Positions 17,888-26,363 of a stretch of DNA of 64,000 nucleotides are shown one piece after another (the first letter of the stretch is position 1; each line of letters opens with the position of its first letter). This DNA is from Lysinibacillus_B sp042920265. GTDB taxonomy: Bacteria > Bacillota > Bacilli > Bacillales_A > Planococcaceae. Below the pieces are notes generated by a model. It worked only from the letters and a program-made list of their open reading frames with translations, made no database searches and was not told the DNA's origin. The DNA is taken from contig NZ_JBDQZI010000015.1 of assembly GCF_042920265.1 (NCBI RefSeq), forward strand, positions 38,371-102,370, given 5' to 3'. The position numbers and the translations under genes are program-made.

Positions 17888-17921
17888 ACCCCGTTACCTT
17901 TCATGGTGACGGGTATCTTTA
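17888..17921 (+). terminator. Terminator after the AlbA_2 operon
   Basis: CCCGTTACC pairs with GGTGACGGG around a six-base loop, followed by a T-rich ATCTTTATT. It lies 17 bp after the end of the interrupted gene. Confidence 0.7.
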
Positions 17922-18040
17922 TTGATTAATCGATTATTAAAAATTAGATCAAATAATCAATAAACAAGGTTAGTCACAAATTTTAATTACTTCAGATTAC
18001 AACTTCATTCCATTTATCCACCGTTTTATAGACGAATTCA

Positions 18041-18078
18041 AAGCCCTGCTCAAATCAACGTTTGAGCAGGGCTATTTT
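18041..18078. terminator. Intrinsic terminator
   Basis: A 13-bp stem (AGCCCTGCTCAAA with TTTGAGCAGGGCT) and a six-base loop, then ATTTTAGTT. It insulates the resolvase operon from upstream transcription. Confidence 0.8.
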
Positions 18079-18084
18079 AGTTGT

Positions 18085-18144
18085 TTTTGTCTATTTACTC
18101 GTCTATAATTAATATTATATAAAACGTATAGTTATAGACAAAAA
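18085..18144. promoter_or_regulatory. Candidate res/operator site of the serine resolvase
   Basis: TTTTTGTCTATTTAC and GTTATAGACAAAAA form distant inverted arms around an AT-rich centre with two further GTCTATA/TATAGT half-sites. Serine resolvases typically bind arrays of short inverted repeats just upstream of their gene, and the promoter would overlap. The location fits; the subsites are my reading. Confidence 0.5.
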
Positions 18145-18156
18145 GGAGGCTATTTT

Positions 18157-18486
18157 ATGTCTTTTAATGATTTGAAACAATCTATCATACCTGGATTACA
18201 ATTTGAAAAGCCAAATGTACAAAGTTCCATTTTGAAAATGGACCAAGAAGGATTTTATTATTCAATTGGGCAAAATGGAAATTCAAAAAAAGTAACATAT
18301 GACGTCCTGGAAAAATGCTATCACCAACTTGAATCCACTAATACATTTAGCAGGGAATGGTTTAATGCAACATTTCCTTCAATTGCTAAAGCAGCTCCAT
18401 GTAATTTCACAACAATCGGTGGACTATTCCAACACTTCGGATTCGCTGCCTATCAAAAATCTACCTATATTAAAAAGGAAGTGTAG
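18157..18486 (+). CDS. Unknown 109-residue protein co-transcribed with resolvase
   Basis: A strong AAAGGAGG ribosome site. No recognised domain. The sequence is mixed and soluble, with aromatic spacing in the C-terminal half (FTTIGGLFQHFGFAAYQ). It stops four bases before the resolvase start, so it is probably translated as an operon with it. Confidence 0.7.
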   Translation: MSFNDLKQSIIPGLQFEKPNVQSSILKMDQEGFYYSIGQNGNSKKVTYDVLEKCYHQLESTNTFSREWFNATFPSIAKAAPCNFTTIGGLFQHFGFAAYQKSTYIKKEV

Positions 18487-18489
18487 TAT

Positions 18490-19059
18490 ATGTCCCGCAT
18501 CATCGGATACGCCCGTGTTAGCACAGACGATCAAAATTTAGATATGCAAAAAATGGCCATTGAAAAGTACGCCCAGGAACAAGGGCTCGAACTGATTATG
18601 TATGTTGAAAAAATCTCCACACGCAAAACAGAAAGAATCGAATTGCAACACGCACTGAAGGCAGCGACAAAAGGAGATCGCTTTGTGGTTTATAAACTCG
18701 ATCGCCTCGCACGCAGCACAAAAGAGCTTTACCAACTCACAGATGAAATGAGTGCGCGTGGCATTGACTTTGTCAGCATTCACGATCATTTCGATACAAC
18801 TACCCCTACCGGACGTGCCATGTTTGGCATGCTTGCCGTCTTTGCCGAGTTTGAGCGCGATATTATTCAGCAGCGTACAAAAGCCGGTTTAGAGGCAGCA
18901 CGAAAACGTGGTCGTCTTGGTGGACGCCCTGCTATCGATGCCGATACAAAACGCCGGATAATCAAACTGTTTGAAAGTGGTGAAAGTGCTACTGATATTG
19001 CGAAGGAGTATGGGATTGGGAGAAGTACAATTTATAAAGTATTGAAAGAATTCAATTAA
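18490..19059 (+). CDS. Serine recombinase (resolvase/invertase)
   Basis: A 189-residue small serine recombinase. The N-terminal catalytic core has the nucleophile in YARVSTDDQN (about S10), KLDRLARS with the active-site arginines, and FAEFERDIIQQRT. A C-terminal HTH_7 (ATDIAKEYGIGRSTIYKVL) follows. The length and motifs are intact. Together with the upstream res-like site it could resolve plasmid multimers. No Tn3 transposase adjoins it, so a stand-alone plasmid maintenance role is likely. Confidence 0.92.
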   Translation: MSRIIGYARVSTDDQNLDMQKMAIEKYAQEQGLELIMYVEKISTRKTERIELQHALKAATKGDRFVVYKLDRLARSTKELYQLTDEMSARGIDFVSIHDHFDTTTPTGRAMFGMLAVFAEFERDIIQQRTKAGLEAARKRGRLGGRPAIDADTKRRIIKLFESGESATDIAKEYGIGRSTIYKVLKEFN

Positions 19060-19082
19060 ATATCTTATATTATTAATTATAC

Positions 19083-19126
19083 AAAAGGAGTAAACGCCTA
19101 AAATCCCAAGGTATTACTCCTTTAAA
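19083..19126. terminator. Bidirectional terminator between resolvase and GTPase genes
   Basis: AAAGGAGTAA pairs with TTACTCCTTT across a 20-base loop, with A and T runs outside. It lies between two convergent genes. Confidence 0.75.
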
Positions 19127-19153
19127 AGTTATATATCTTTTTTATATCTTCAC

Positions 19154-21268
19154 TTAAATAACTACAAATGATTTATTAATCACATGATTTACAGCAGTTC
19201 TCCATTCTTGAACTAAGATTTCTAAAAATGCATCTTCTTTGAAGATTTCATAAAATGCTTTTTGTACTTCCCTTAAAGATTGGTCATATGATATATATTT
19301 ACAATATGCTTTCTCTAGAATATGACGAATATCAGGATTTTCATAAGATAAACGATATGCAACTGTAATCAATATCGAATAGTATAAAAATACCTTTTCA
19401 TCTAAATAATTTTTTATCAACACTTCCAAATAGTTCCTTAAATCGTCTGAAGATTGGTTAGAAACAAGCTCTTGTTTATTGAAGAACACTGTAACTTTTT
19501 TTAATTCTTCTTCAGTTAAATTAGATGTATCAATTTTTAATGCATTAATTAAAGTAGTTTTCAACTGATTTGATTCAATTACTTTCCTAATTAAACCAGA
19601 CATATTCAAATTGAAATTTGCATACACTCTTGACCTTGTTTTATGTCCTTCCCCCTGAGATAACTTACGCCAATAAGTAGAAACAGCTCTACCATGATAT
19701 CTATACTCATTATTAACAATTTTATTATAGTATTCGTCTACATTATTAGGATATTTTATCAATAATTCTCGAATGAACTGAATATTTGGTAAAACTTCCT
19801 CTGGCGATAAGACTACGTTAATAATATCTTTATAATAGTTTTTAGGTGTTACAAGTAACGGATGCTCTTGGCCCATTGGTAATAATTTCAACTGACATTC
19901 CTTAGCGATTTTATTTACAAAATTATACAATCCCTTTGGTTTAAAACGATTTAACCATTGTTCTTGATCTTTTAAGGCCTTTTGCGTTGGATCAATTTCT
20001 AATTCTCTATATCGCAATGATAACCAATGCGTATTAGCTTCCATTGTTTTAAATTTTGCTCTCCATTTTGCAATAGTTTCTTCAACTTCATTAATTACAT
20101 TTAAAATATGTTGATCATAATCAGATTGAGAAACCGTTAAGCTATCTTTCCTACCATCTATCTTTGCTTCAATTAATTTATCTGCTTTTGTAAATAAGAT
20201 ATATATAGGTTTTTCTGTACCCTTACGCTTTTTTAAGTCTGCTAATTTAGCATGCACTGCTTCTAAACTTGTTTGAATAACATCATCACGCTCTTCTAGG
20301 CTGATTAACATAAAAATTGAATCCGAATCAAAATTAAATGCTACTTCTAATGCTGAATTGATATCTTCAGGATCAATTCCTCCTTGTGTAATTCCCATTG
20401 TATCTCTAATTGCAAATCGGAATGGGTATTCATCATTATGGACTTCAATTAACTCTGAATGAGGTTTACATGCAAATTTTACATCTTTAACCACTAAACT
20501 ATAAACAGATGTAGAGTCATATAACTTTGTTAAAAATATTTTTTGCTCATCATTTAAAATCCGATTAGTAATTAATATCTCTTGATTTTCATTTGCTTTA
20601 GATTTTGTTAAACTTACTAGTTCTGATTCAATATTCATTTCAACTTCTTTTAGCCAATGTAATAAAGGTTTCTTATCTTCTTCACTAGCACTATCCCATA
20701 AATCTTCAAAAACAAATCTTCGAATTTCTTTAAGCGAGATATTCTTACTGTCAATATTTTTCCTACGTTCCGATACTAGCTCACTAAATGATTCTTCAAT
20801 ATGCTTAAGAATAGGACCTAGCGCTTTCACAAGTTCTTCTGTATTCAAGGCATTTTTTATTTGCGAAAGATCATATAAGGCATTTTCTGGTGAGATAATC
20901 TTCTCAAGAACTTCCTCATCAAAGCTCTCTATAGAATCATCACTACTAAATCCATTTTCTAAAAATATCTTACAAACGTTTGTTATAATTTCTTGTTGAA
21001 TCACTTTTAAATCCACACTTTTTTTTTCCAATAACAATGAGAATTCATTTTCATTATCAATACGTGAATCTAATATAAATTGCGTTGATAATTTTGTTGT
21101 TTGACTTTTCTCGCCAACCCCTATAGATAAAACAGAAGCAAATTTTGAATTTATTACTGTATTACAAAGCGTAGACTTGCCTGTACCAGTAGGTGCAATT
21201 ACAACTGTAGACGGTACACTATTTCTCCGTTCAATAGCATCTTTAGAAGAAAATTTAACTTTTTGCAT
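19154..21268 (-). CDS. Large P-loop GTPase (dynamin-like type), unknown role
   Basis: 704 residues from ATG 21268, which has GGAGG eight bases upstream; a TTG 15 bases earlier overlaps that site. GTPase motifs: G1 APTGTGKST at 25-33; G3 as RDTMG (near 285); G4 as FTKADK (near 358). An insert of over 200 mostly helical residues separates G1 from G3, and about 330 helical residues follow the G domain. There is no obvious membrane segment. This architecture is typical of large dynamin-like or AAA-like defence GTPases, but no specific family is recognised. It stands alone on its strand between terminators, as a single-gene accessory module would. Confidence 0.75.
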   Translation of the reverse strand: MQKVKFSSKDAIERRNSVPSTVVIAPTGTGKSTLCNTVINSKFASVLSIGVGEKSQTTKLSTQFILDSRIDNENEFSLLLEKKSVDLKVIQQEIITNVCKIFLENGFSSDDSIESFDEEVLEKIISPENALYDLSQIKNALNTEELVKALGPILKHIEESFSELVSERRKNIDSKNISLKEIRRFVFEDLWDSASEEDKKPLLHWLKEVEMNIESELVSLTKSKANENQEILITNRILNDEQKIFLTKLYDSTSVYSLVVKDVKFACKPHSELIEVHNDEYPFRFAIRDTMGITQGGIDPEDINSALEVAFNFDSDSIFMLISLEERDDVIQTSLEAVHAKLADLKKRKGTEKPIYILFTKADKLIEAKIDGRKDSLTVSQSDYDQHILNVINEVEETIAKWRAKFKTMEANTHWLSLRYRELEIDPTQKALKDQEQWLNRFKPKGLYNFVNKIAKECQLKLLPMGQEHPLLVTPKNYYKDIINVVLSPEEVLPNIQFIRELLIKYPNNVDEYYNKIVNNEYRYHGRAVSTYWRKLSQGEGHKTRSRVYANFNLNMSGLIRKVIESNQLKTTLINALKIDTSNLTEEELKKVTVFFNKQELVSNQSSDDLRNYLEVLIKNYLDEKVFLYYSILITVAYRLSYENPDIRHILEKAYCKYISYDQSLREVQKAFYEIFKEDAFLEILVQEWRTAVNHVINKSFVVI

Positions 21269-21317
21269 TTTTATAACCTCCAAATATTTGTTTGAATATA
21301 TATGAGGCTAAACAAAA

Positions 21318-21345
21318 AGCCACACTGTATAAGCACAGTGTGGCT
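21318..21345 (-). terminator. Hairpin with T run just upstream of the GTPase gene
   Basis: A perfect 11-bp stem (AGCCACACTGT with its complement), followed on the minus strand by TTTTTG. It lies about 50 bases before the GTPase start, so a transcript from further upstream would meet a terminator before the gene. It may be a leader attenuator or the terminator of a lost gene. A 78-codon minus-strand frame runs across it (21271-21507) without a clear ribosome site and is not annotated. Confidence 0.65.
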
Positions 21346-21547
21346 ACTAAGTCCAATTATAAACTGTGCATCATTATCACTTACGGTAGTAGTAAGTAAT
21401 ATAATGTCTTGGTTACACTCAATGCTTTCTTCTTCGTGCATATCTTGCAATAACCTCATCATATATTCTTGTAACATTAATTTACATATAATTAAAATAA
21501 ATGTCAATATTTTCTTTTTTTAAAAACCTCAAAACAGATTTTACAAA

Positions 21548-21797
21548 AATCAGCTCTTAGTGAGTGGTGTGGTGGTGCAGGTTTCCACCACGCCAATCGC
21601 TTAGAGCTGCACAAGTATGTTAAAACAGCGAGCACAAGCGAGGCATAGCCTTGCTTGCGTAAGTCGTTTTAAAACATACTTGATGTCATTTTTGTCAAAT
21701 CGCGTGTTAGAACCAGTCACTATTTCGTTCGTTTCAGTATTAAAATCCCTTTTCTTTAGAGGTTTTCCGGGCGCATGTCGCAATCACGTGATGCCAT
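21548..21797 (+). repeat. Structured repeat, copy 1 (left of the nuclease gene)
   Basis: A chain of hairpins: AGCTCTTAG/CTTAGAGCT enclosing GTGGTGG/CCACCAC; then AGTATGTTAAAAC/GTTTTAAAACATACT. Blocks shared with copy 2 follow: TTTTTGTCAAATCGCG, AAAATCCCTTTTCT, GGGCGCATG and GCAATCACGTGATGCC. No coding sense. It could be a mobile structured element or a structured RNA. Confidence 0.7.
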
Positions 21798-21928
21798 TTC
21801 AATTTATTTACCCCTAAGATGAACATCTCCGAGTGCTAGCTGCTTCAATACTATAGAAAACAAAACAAGAAAAATCATATGATAGAATATACTTTAGTAT
21901 TATTAAATCTATTATAGGGAGTCCTGAA

Positions 21929-22903
21929 ATGAAAAAGAAAATAAACTATCTAGTCTTACTTTTAACACTTATCCTTATGGTTGGTTGTACCGAGGTAGAG
22001 GATACATCCGTTACAGATAGCGAAACGGAGTCACAAGAATCAAGCACAGTTGATACGGATGAAACCAGCCAAAAAGAAGAGCCGATCACTACGGATATTG
22101 ATGATTTAGCAGAAGAAGAAGCAGTAACAAAGGAAACTTCAGCTCAATCAAATGATGAACTGTTCGCAGGATACAATTTGATTGAAGTAGATGGTTGCAA
22201 CAAATCGGGTCATCGTGAAGCCAAAGTTGTTGTTGATATTGGTTATGGCGAACGTGAATATTGGGCATTTACCAATGAATACGGCCAATTAGTACGTGTC
22301 ATTGCTGATGAAATTATCCTGCAAGATGATAATAGTGAACGTGTAACATCTCAGGGTAGATATTGTTCTGACGAGGCAAAGGTTCCGGGAGTTGAGCGTT
22401 CTGATTTAGATGAAGGGCATGTGATTGCAGATTCTTTAGGTGGCGTATCAAATGCATATAATATCACACCTCAACAGTCTGTACTTAACCGACATGGCGA
22501 TCAGGCTTATATGGAAGATTCTATCCGTAAAGCCGGCGGGGCTACAAATTTTGAAGCCATTATCACATATCCAAATACGTCAACGCAGATACCTTCTAGT
22601 TATCAGTACACGTATACGATAAAAGGTAACAAGGTTGTAGATCAATTTGATAACGTGAACCCTGACGAAGTAAATGCTTCCAGTGGTCTAACAGGTAGCA
22701 AACCTTCAAACTCAAACCAAACTAATACCAACGTATCTAATGTAAATCAAACAGGTGATATTTCTAGTGTTGATACAAATGGTAATGGACAGGTTACAAT
22801 AAAAGAAGCAAAAGATGCAGGTTATAGCATGCCAATAACGCGTGATCACTGGTTATATCCATATATGGATGACCGAGATGGTGATGGTATGGTGGGCGAG
22901 TAA
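21929..22903 (+). CDS. Lipoprotein DNA/RNA non-specific endonuclease
   Basis: A 324-residue exported protein with a signal ending in lipobox LMVGC (Cys20). An acidic Ser/Thr/Asp-rich linker (21-85) follows. The nuclease domain (about 88-225) carries LDEGHVIADSLGG, the DRGH-type catalytic histidine motif of the Endonuclease_NS family, and an Asn-rich follow-up (NAYNITPQ). A linker then leads to a C-terminal excalibur-like calcium-binding domain (about 285-324; DTNGNG, DRDGDG). It is probably tethered outside the membrane and digests nucleic acid for nutrition, uptake or antagonism. No partner gene is visible; it sits between the two structured repeats. Confidence 0.88.
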   Translation: MKKKINYLVLLLTLILMVGCTEVEDTSVTDSETESQESSTVDTDETSQKEEPITTDIDDLAEEEAVTKETSAQSNDELFAGYNLIEVDGCNKSGHREAKVVVDIGYGEREYWAFTNEYGQLVRVIADEIILQDDNSERVTSQGRYCSDEAKVPGVERSDLDEGHVIADSLGGVSNAYNITPQQSVLNRHGDQAYMEDSIRKAGGATNFEAIITYPNTSTQIPSSYQYTYTIKGNKVVDQFDNVNPDEVNASSGLTGSKPSNSNQTNTNVSNVNQTGDISSVDTNGNGQVTIKEAKDAGYSMPITRDHWLYPYMDDRDGDGMVGE

Positions 22904-22907
22904 GCAT

Positions 22908-23122
22908 CTACCTTGAAGCAAGTAATTCATTTTAAAACAGACTGGATGTCGTTTTTGTCAAATCGCGAATGATCTTCACATCCAGAAATAAAATCCCTTT
23001 TCTAAAGGAAGGGGCGCATGCCGTGATAGTCATTCGCTGAAACGCTTTTCTTTAGCGAGTGACGGTGCTGGCTGTTCGTCGAGTGATTTTCTCGACGATC
23101 TGCTAGCAATCACGTGATGCCA
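22908..23122 (+). repeat. Structured repeat, copy 2 (right of the nuclease gene)
   Basis: In the same orientation as copy 1. Shared blocks lie at 22929-22967 (TTTTTGTCAAATCGCG), 22988-23023 (AAAATCCCTTTTCT to GGGCGCATG) and 23106-23120 (GCAATCACGTGATGCC). The middle is different and contains its own hairpins (CGTCGAG/CTCGACG; GGATGT/ACATCC). Direct copies on both sides of one gene suggest a cassette boundary. Confidence 0.7.
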
Positions 23123-23325
23123 ACATATTTTTATTATCCCTTCTTGAATTCCCCTTCCCTCCAAAATATAGTTAATGTAACAAACTATATCGAGGGGGCA
23201 TGGTCATTATGAAAAACGGCTATTCGTAATTAGTGGTGAAATGTGATAAGTGATTATTACATTTTACAAAGCATTTGACCGGAATTAATCGATGATTTAT
23301 TGTCATAAAAAAGGGGTGGTTAATT

Positions 23326-24285
23326 ATGGTAAATTTTACTTTCAAAAAAAGAAAAGAATTGCTAGAGCTTCTTACAGAACAACAACGGGAATTTATTGAG
23401 GAAAATTTGAAAGTCGGACGAAAAACGTTATTTATGAGATTCATGCAGTCTGAAAAAGTAAGCGTTATAAAAATGACCGATGATATTACATTAGAAGAAA
23501 TTGAAAAGCAATCGCAGGATTGGAAGATTGTTGACTATCGTGATTATGGTTTAGGCAATCGCGCAGGTAAATGTGCTTGTGGCAAAACATTACGATATGA
23601 GTTTATAGTTGAACATGCTATTACTAAAAAACGCATTCATTACGGAAAAGATCATTTAGCTGATTTTTTAAATATCGATGTGTCGGATATTGACGCAATC
23701 ATTAACGGCTTGCATGAAGTAAACTATGAAGCAGATGAACTGCTATTAAAGATACAAAACAACGAATATGGTTATGAGATAATAGAGTTATTATCGAATG
23801 AAGTAGTCATCCCAACAGATGTCCAAGTGCATTTAGACCACAATGTGCCGTTATTAGATCGTCAAATAAAGCGGTTATTAAAAATGTTAGAGGTTCAGTA
23901 TTTGGAAGAGCAACGGCGAACACAATTTGAAAAATTCAAACAAATTATGGAGAACGTAAAAAAACAAAAATATAAGGATAAACTTGATGTTGTTCAATCT
24001 GTGAATGAACAATTTATTTTCACGAATAAATTAACAACAGTTGATATTGCAGAAATAGCTTATCAGTTTGTCGTAAATGGTATATCAAGTGCAACAACCA
24101 TTAGCCATATCATCAGAGACCATTATAATGTACCAAAAGAATATTCAAAGAGCGTTAGTCGTAGACCAAGAATTTATGCCGATGTGTTACGTGCGCTACA
24201 TTCATACGCAGAAAAAGGATTAATTTATCACGACAAAGAATCTTCTGGAATTAAAGACAGCTATTTCTTCCCTAGTCCTTTATAA
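23326..24285 (+). CDS. Unknown 319-residue protein with a small zinc-type motif
   Basis: Ribosome site AAGGGG. The N-terminal half holds CACGKTLRYEFIVEH with a following KRIHYGKDHL, a CxC...H...H arrangement that may bind zinc. The middle is helical and charged. The C-terminal 80 residues resemble a winged helix (TVDIAEIAYQFV, then RIYADVLRALHSYAEKGLI). It may belong to the DUF3895 group known from Bacillus plasmids, but I am not sure. It has no operon partner and converges with the Panacea antitoxin gene. Confidence 0.6.
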   Translation: MVNFTFKKRKELLELLTEQQREFIEENLKVGRKTLFMRFMQSEKVSVIKMTDDITLEEIEKQSQDWKIVDYRDYGLGNRAGKCACGKTLRYEFIVEHAITKKRIHYGKDHLADFLNIDVSDIDAIINGLHEVNYEADELLLKIQNNEYGYEIIELLSNEVVIPTDVQVHLDHNVPLLDRQIKRLLKMLEVQYLEEQRRTQFEKFKQIMENVKKQKYKDKLDVVQSVNEQFIFTNKLTTVDIAEIAYQFVVNGISSATTISHIIRDHYNVPKEYSKSVSRRPRIYADVLRALHSYAEKGLIYHDKESSGIKDSYFFPSPL

Positions 24286-24505
24286 GTAAGAAGCTTTATT
24301 AACAGTTTCTAATGTACGTAAATTTTAATACGCATTTTGAAAAAATTGTTTAATAGAGAAAAGTAAAATCAAGGGCATTCCACTATTTATTACGAATGCC
24401 CTGAAAAACTTCTTCACATTAGCGCAGAGTGGAAAAATACAGAAAATTAATATTTAGAATAGAAAAGAGTAACGAAGATTATCATAGAATAGGAGGTCGA
24501 ACAAT

Positions 24506-24532
24506 AGAAAAATCCCGCTTATAAACGGGATT
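24506..24532 (-). terminator. Terminator of the Panacea antitoxin gene
   Basis: On the minus strand, ATCCCG and CGGGAT pair around a short loop and are followed by TTTTTCT. It lies eight bases after the stop. Confidence 0.75.
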
Positions 24533-24540
24533 CATCTAGT

Positions 24541-25584
24541 TTAATAGGCGGATCTAATTAATTTTATTGCCTTATATACATTTTTAAAATAATTATGGAT
24601 TGCTTCTTTTGATATGATTCGATTAGATCCATCAATCGGCGTTAATCCTACGCGCGCTTTTACCCAGGGGCCTTCAATGTGGCTTAACTTTTCTAAATAC
24701 TGAGCATCGAAATGATGATATTTGTCCCATACCCAATCTAATATAGCTTCTTGGTACGACAATAAACCAAGTTCTACTATGTTTTTATTTACTGGTGGCA
24801 ATGGATTAGCGCCAAGATGCTGATGCTTATGATAGGATTCATGGATAACTGGACCATGACGCCAAGCTTCAAAATCATTAGATATTAAAGGTTCATCTGT
24901 AAATGCAAGATGCCAACCTTGCGTAAAATAGGAGAGATTTTGTAGCTTTTTATTTGTTATAAGTGTATCGTATTCATTCTTCGATTCTTCATATCCTCGT
25001 ATAATAAAGTATTCTTCCATTACTTGATATGGAATCATTGATATTTCTTCCGCCCTTTTTAGTTCAGGAAATTTCAATGGTGTATCTGTTGTCGTTAAAA
25101 TCTTTTCCATTCTAAGTGCCTCTAATAAAAAATCTAATCTCTCTTTTAAAGTAAAGTATTCACTTTCTTCTAACTTCGCTTTATTTTTTTCAACATATTG
25201 GACCATAATTGTAGGATTTCGTAACAAACGAAATGTCATCTCATGCTGTGGTGTCTGAATGGCACCCTTTTCATATTTTGTAATGGTTGCAGGACTACAA
25301 CCAATTATTTTCGCAAATGTTCTTACCGTAATTTGATATAGTGCAACACGGATATAACGGAAGTCTTCGGCTAATAAAAGTTCATTTTTTTCTTTATATA
25401 CTCTATACGCCTGCTGTAAATTCATCGAGTACAGTTCGTCATCGGGGACATCCATCCCGCATTCGGAACAAATATAGATTTTAGCATCATAAGTAATATC
25501 TATGTTATGAAGCGTCTGTGTTCTTTTCTGGGTAGTAATGGTGACTTCTCGATCTTCGCAGCATTCAAGACAGAACTTTTTCAT
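24541..25584 (-). CDS. MqsA-type antitoxin fused to a Panacea (SocA/DUF4065) domain
   Basis: 347 residues. An N-terminal zinc module with CLEC...CSEC (C4, C7, C38, C41) as in MqsA; an XRE-type helix-turn-helix (about 78-125; TVRTFAKIIGCSPATITKYE); and a C-terminal Panacea domain (about 190-345; LQNLSYFTQGWHLAFTDEPL, then FEAWRHGPV). Panacea proteins are known as promiscuous antitoxins neutralising varied toxins encoded next to them. Upstream at 25629-25905 lies a frameshifted MqsR-like toxin remnant, so the antitoxin seems to have outlived its toxin. AGGAGGCAC precedes the start. Confidence 0.85.
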   Translation of the reverse strand: MKKFCLECCEDREVTITTQKRTQTLHNIDITYDAKIYICSECGMDVPDDELYSMNLQQAYRVYKEKNELLLAEDFRYIRVALYQITVRTFAKIIGCSPATITKYEKGAIQTPQHEMTFRLLRNPTIMVQYVEKNKAKLEESEYFTLKERLDFLLEALRMEKILTTTDTPLKFPELKRAEEISMIPYQVMEEYFIIRGYEESKNEYDTLITNKKLQNLSYFTQGWHLAFTDEPLISNDFEAWRHGPVIHESYHKHQHLGANPLPPVNKNIVELGLLSYQEAILDWVWDKYHHFDAQYLEKLSHIEGPWVKARVGLTPIDGSNRIISKEAIHNYFKNVYKAIKLIRSAY

Positions 25585-25628
25585 CTTAGTGCCTCCTCGT
25601 ATATGTATAGCGGAACTCCATCCCCCCC

Positions 25629-25905
25629 TTATGCAAGAGAGGGATTGATTAGAGAATCAGCTTTGTAGAGTGATACACAAGCAACAAAATCCGTTGCATT
25701 CAGTTTGGCGCAGCAAATTTTTATATAGACTCCAACCGGCTTTCCAGCAAAATCTTGCAGTCGTTTACCCAAAAACCACACACCGCCTTTTTAAAAGCTT
25801 CCGACAATTAGTACTTGTATTTATTTCTGGCCCACTTGAATAATTTTCAAGCTTTAGTTGGCGAATAACATTATAAATTTTATGGAAATCAGTAAAGGCT
25901 AATTA
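25629..25905 (-). pseudogene. Frameshifted MqsR-like toxin remnant
   Basis: On the minus strand one frame reads KIYNVIRQLKLENYSSGPEI, then a neighbouring frame reads GGVWFLGKRLQDFAGKPVGV followed by YIKICC and a CVSLYKADSL end, to TAA 25629. The order (LxxENYSxGPE, VWFxGK, YIKI, CVSxxxA) is that of MqsR-family toxins. The frame breaks near 25780 and no start or ribosome site remains upstream. It lies 45 bp before the MqsA-Panacea gene on the same strand, in the standard toxin-antitoxin order. Confidence 0.7.
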
Positions 25906-26173
25906 AGCTATTAATTGAGTGGTTGGGTGGTCCTCACGCTCTTATATAGCTTGTATTCGTATGTTTCAGCATCGGGAGTCAATCATTTTCAATACTCTCC
26001 CTCTGCATGGCTAACAAATTAGCTGTAGTCTATGAATTTAAAAGAGGAGCCATCGCACAAATACTTTCTCTATCTATGGATAATATTACAAACACACCTG
26101 TTATCCATCGATAACAAATTATATCATATAACATCTGTCACGTATTGCAATCATAGAAGAAACACAATAGAGA

Positions 26174-26237
26174 AGCACTCAGACGATTGAAAAATTGAGA
26201 TAGTAATTACTCCCCTATCTCGATTCGTCTGAGTGCT
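26174..26237. repeat. Long hairpin, copy 2 of the dispersed family
   Basis: A perfect 12-bp outer stem (AGCACTCAGACG with its complement) and a nested GAGATAG/CTATCTC, followed by AATTTTTA. It lies about 130 bp before the intact MerR-like gene, as the truncated copy at 15722 does before the decayed one. Confidence 0.75.
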
Positions 26238-26363
26238 AATTTTTATAATCATTTATCTCTCCACGCATAGAATCTCGTAGAATAGAATACAAATAAAGTA
26301 GAAAAGAATAGAAAAGTTTAGCCTAGAATCGAATGAAATGGAGTGTGAAGGAATGTGATCGAA

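Noticed and set aside
21271..21507. 78-codon minus-strand frame upstream of the GTPase gene
   Set aside because: It has no convincing ribosome site and runs across a terminator hairpin; noted only as a possible leader or remnant.
21548..23122. Integron attC sites
   Set aside because: The repeats fold well, but the paired core sites with GTTRRRY are not in the right places and no integron integrase is present.
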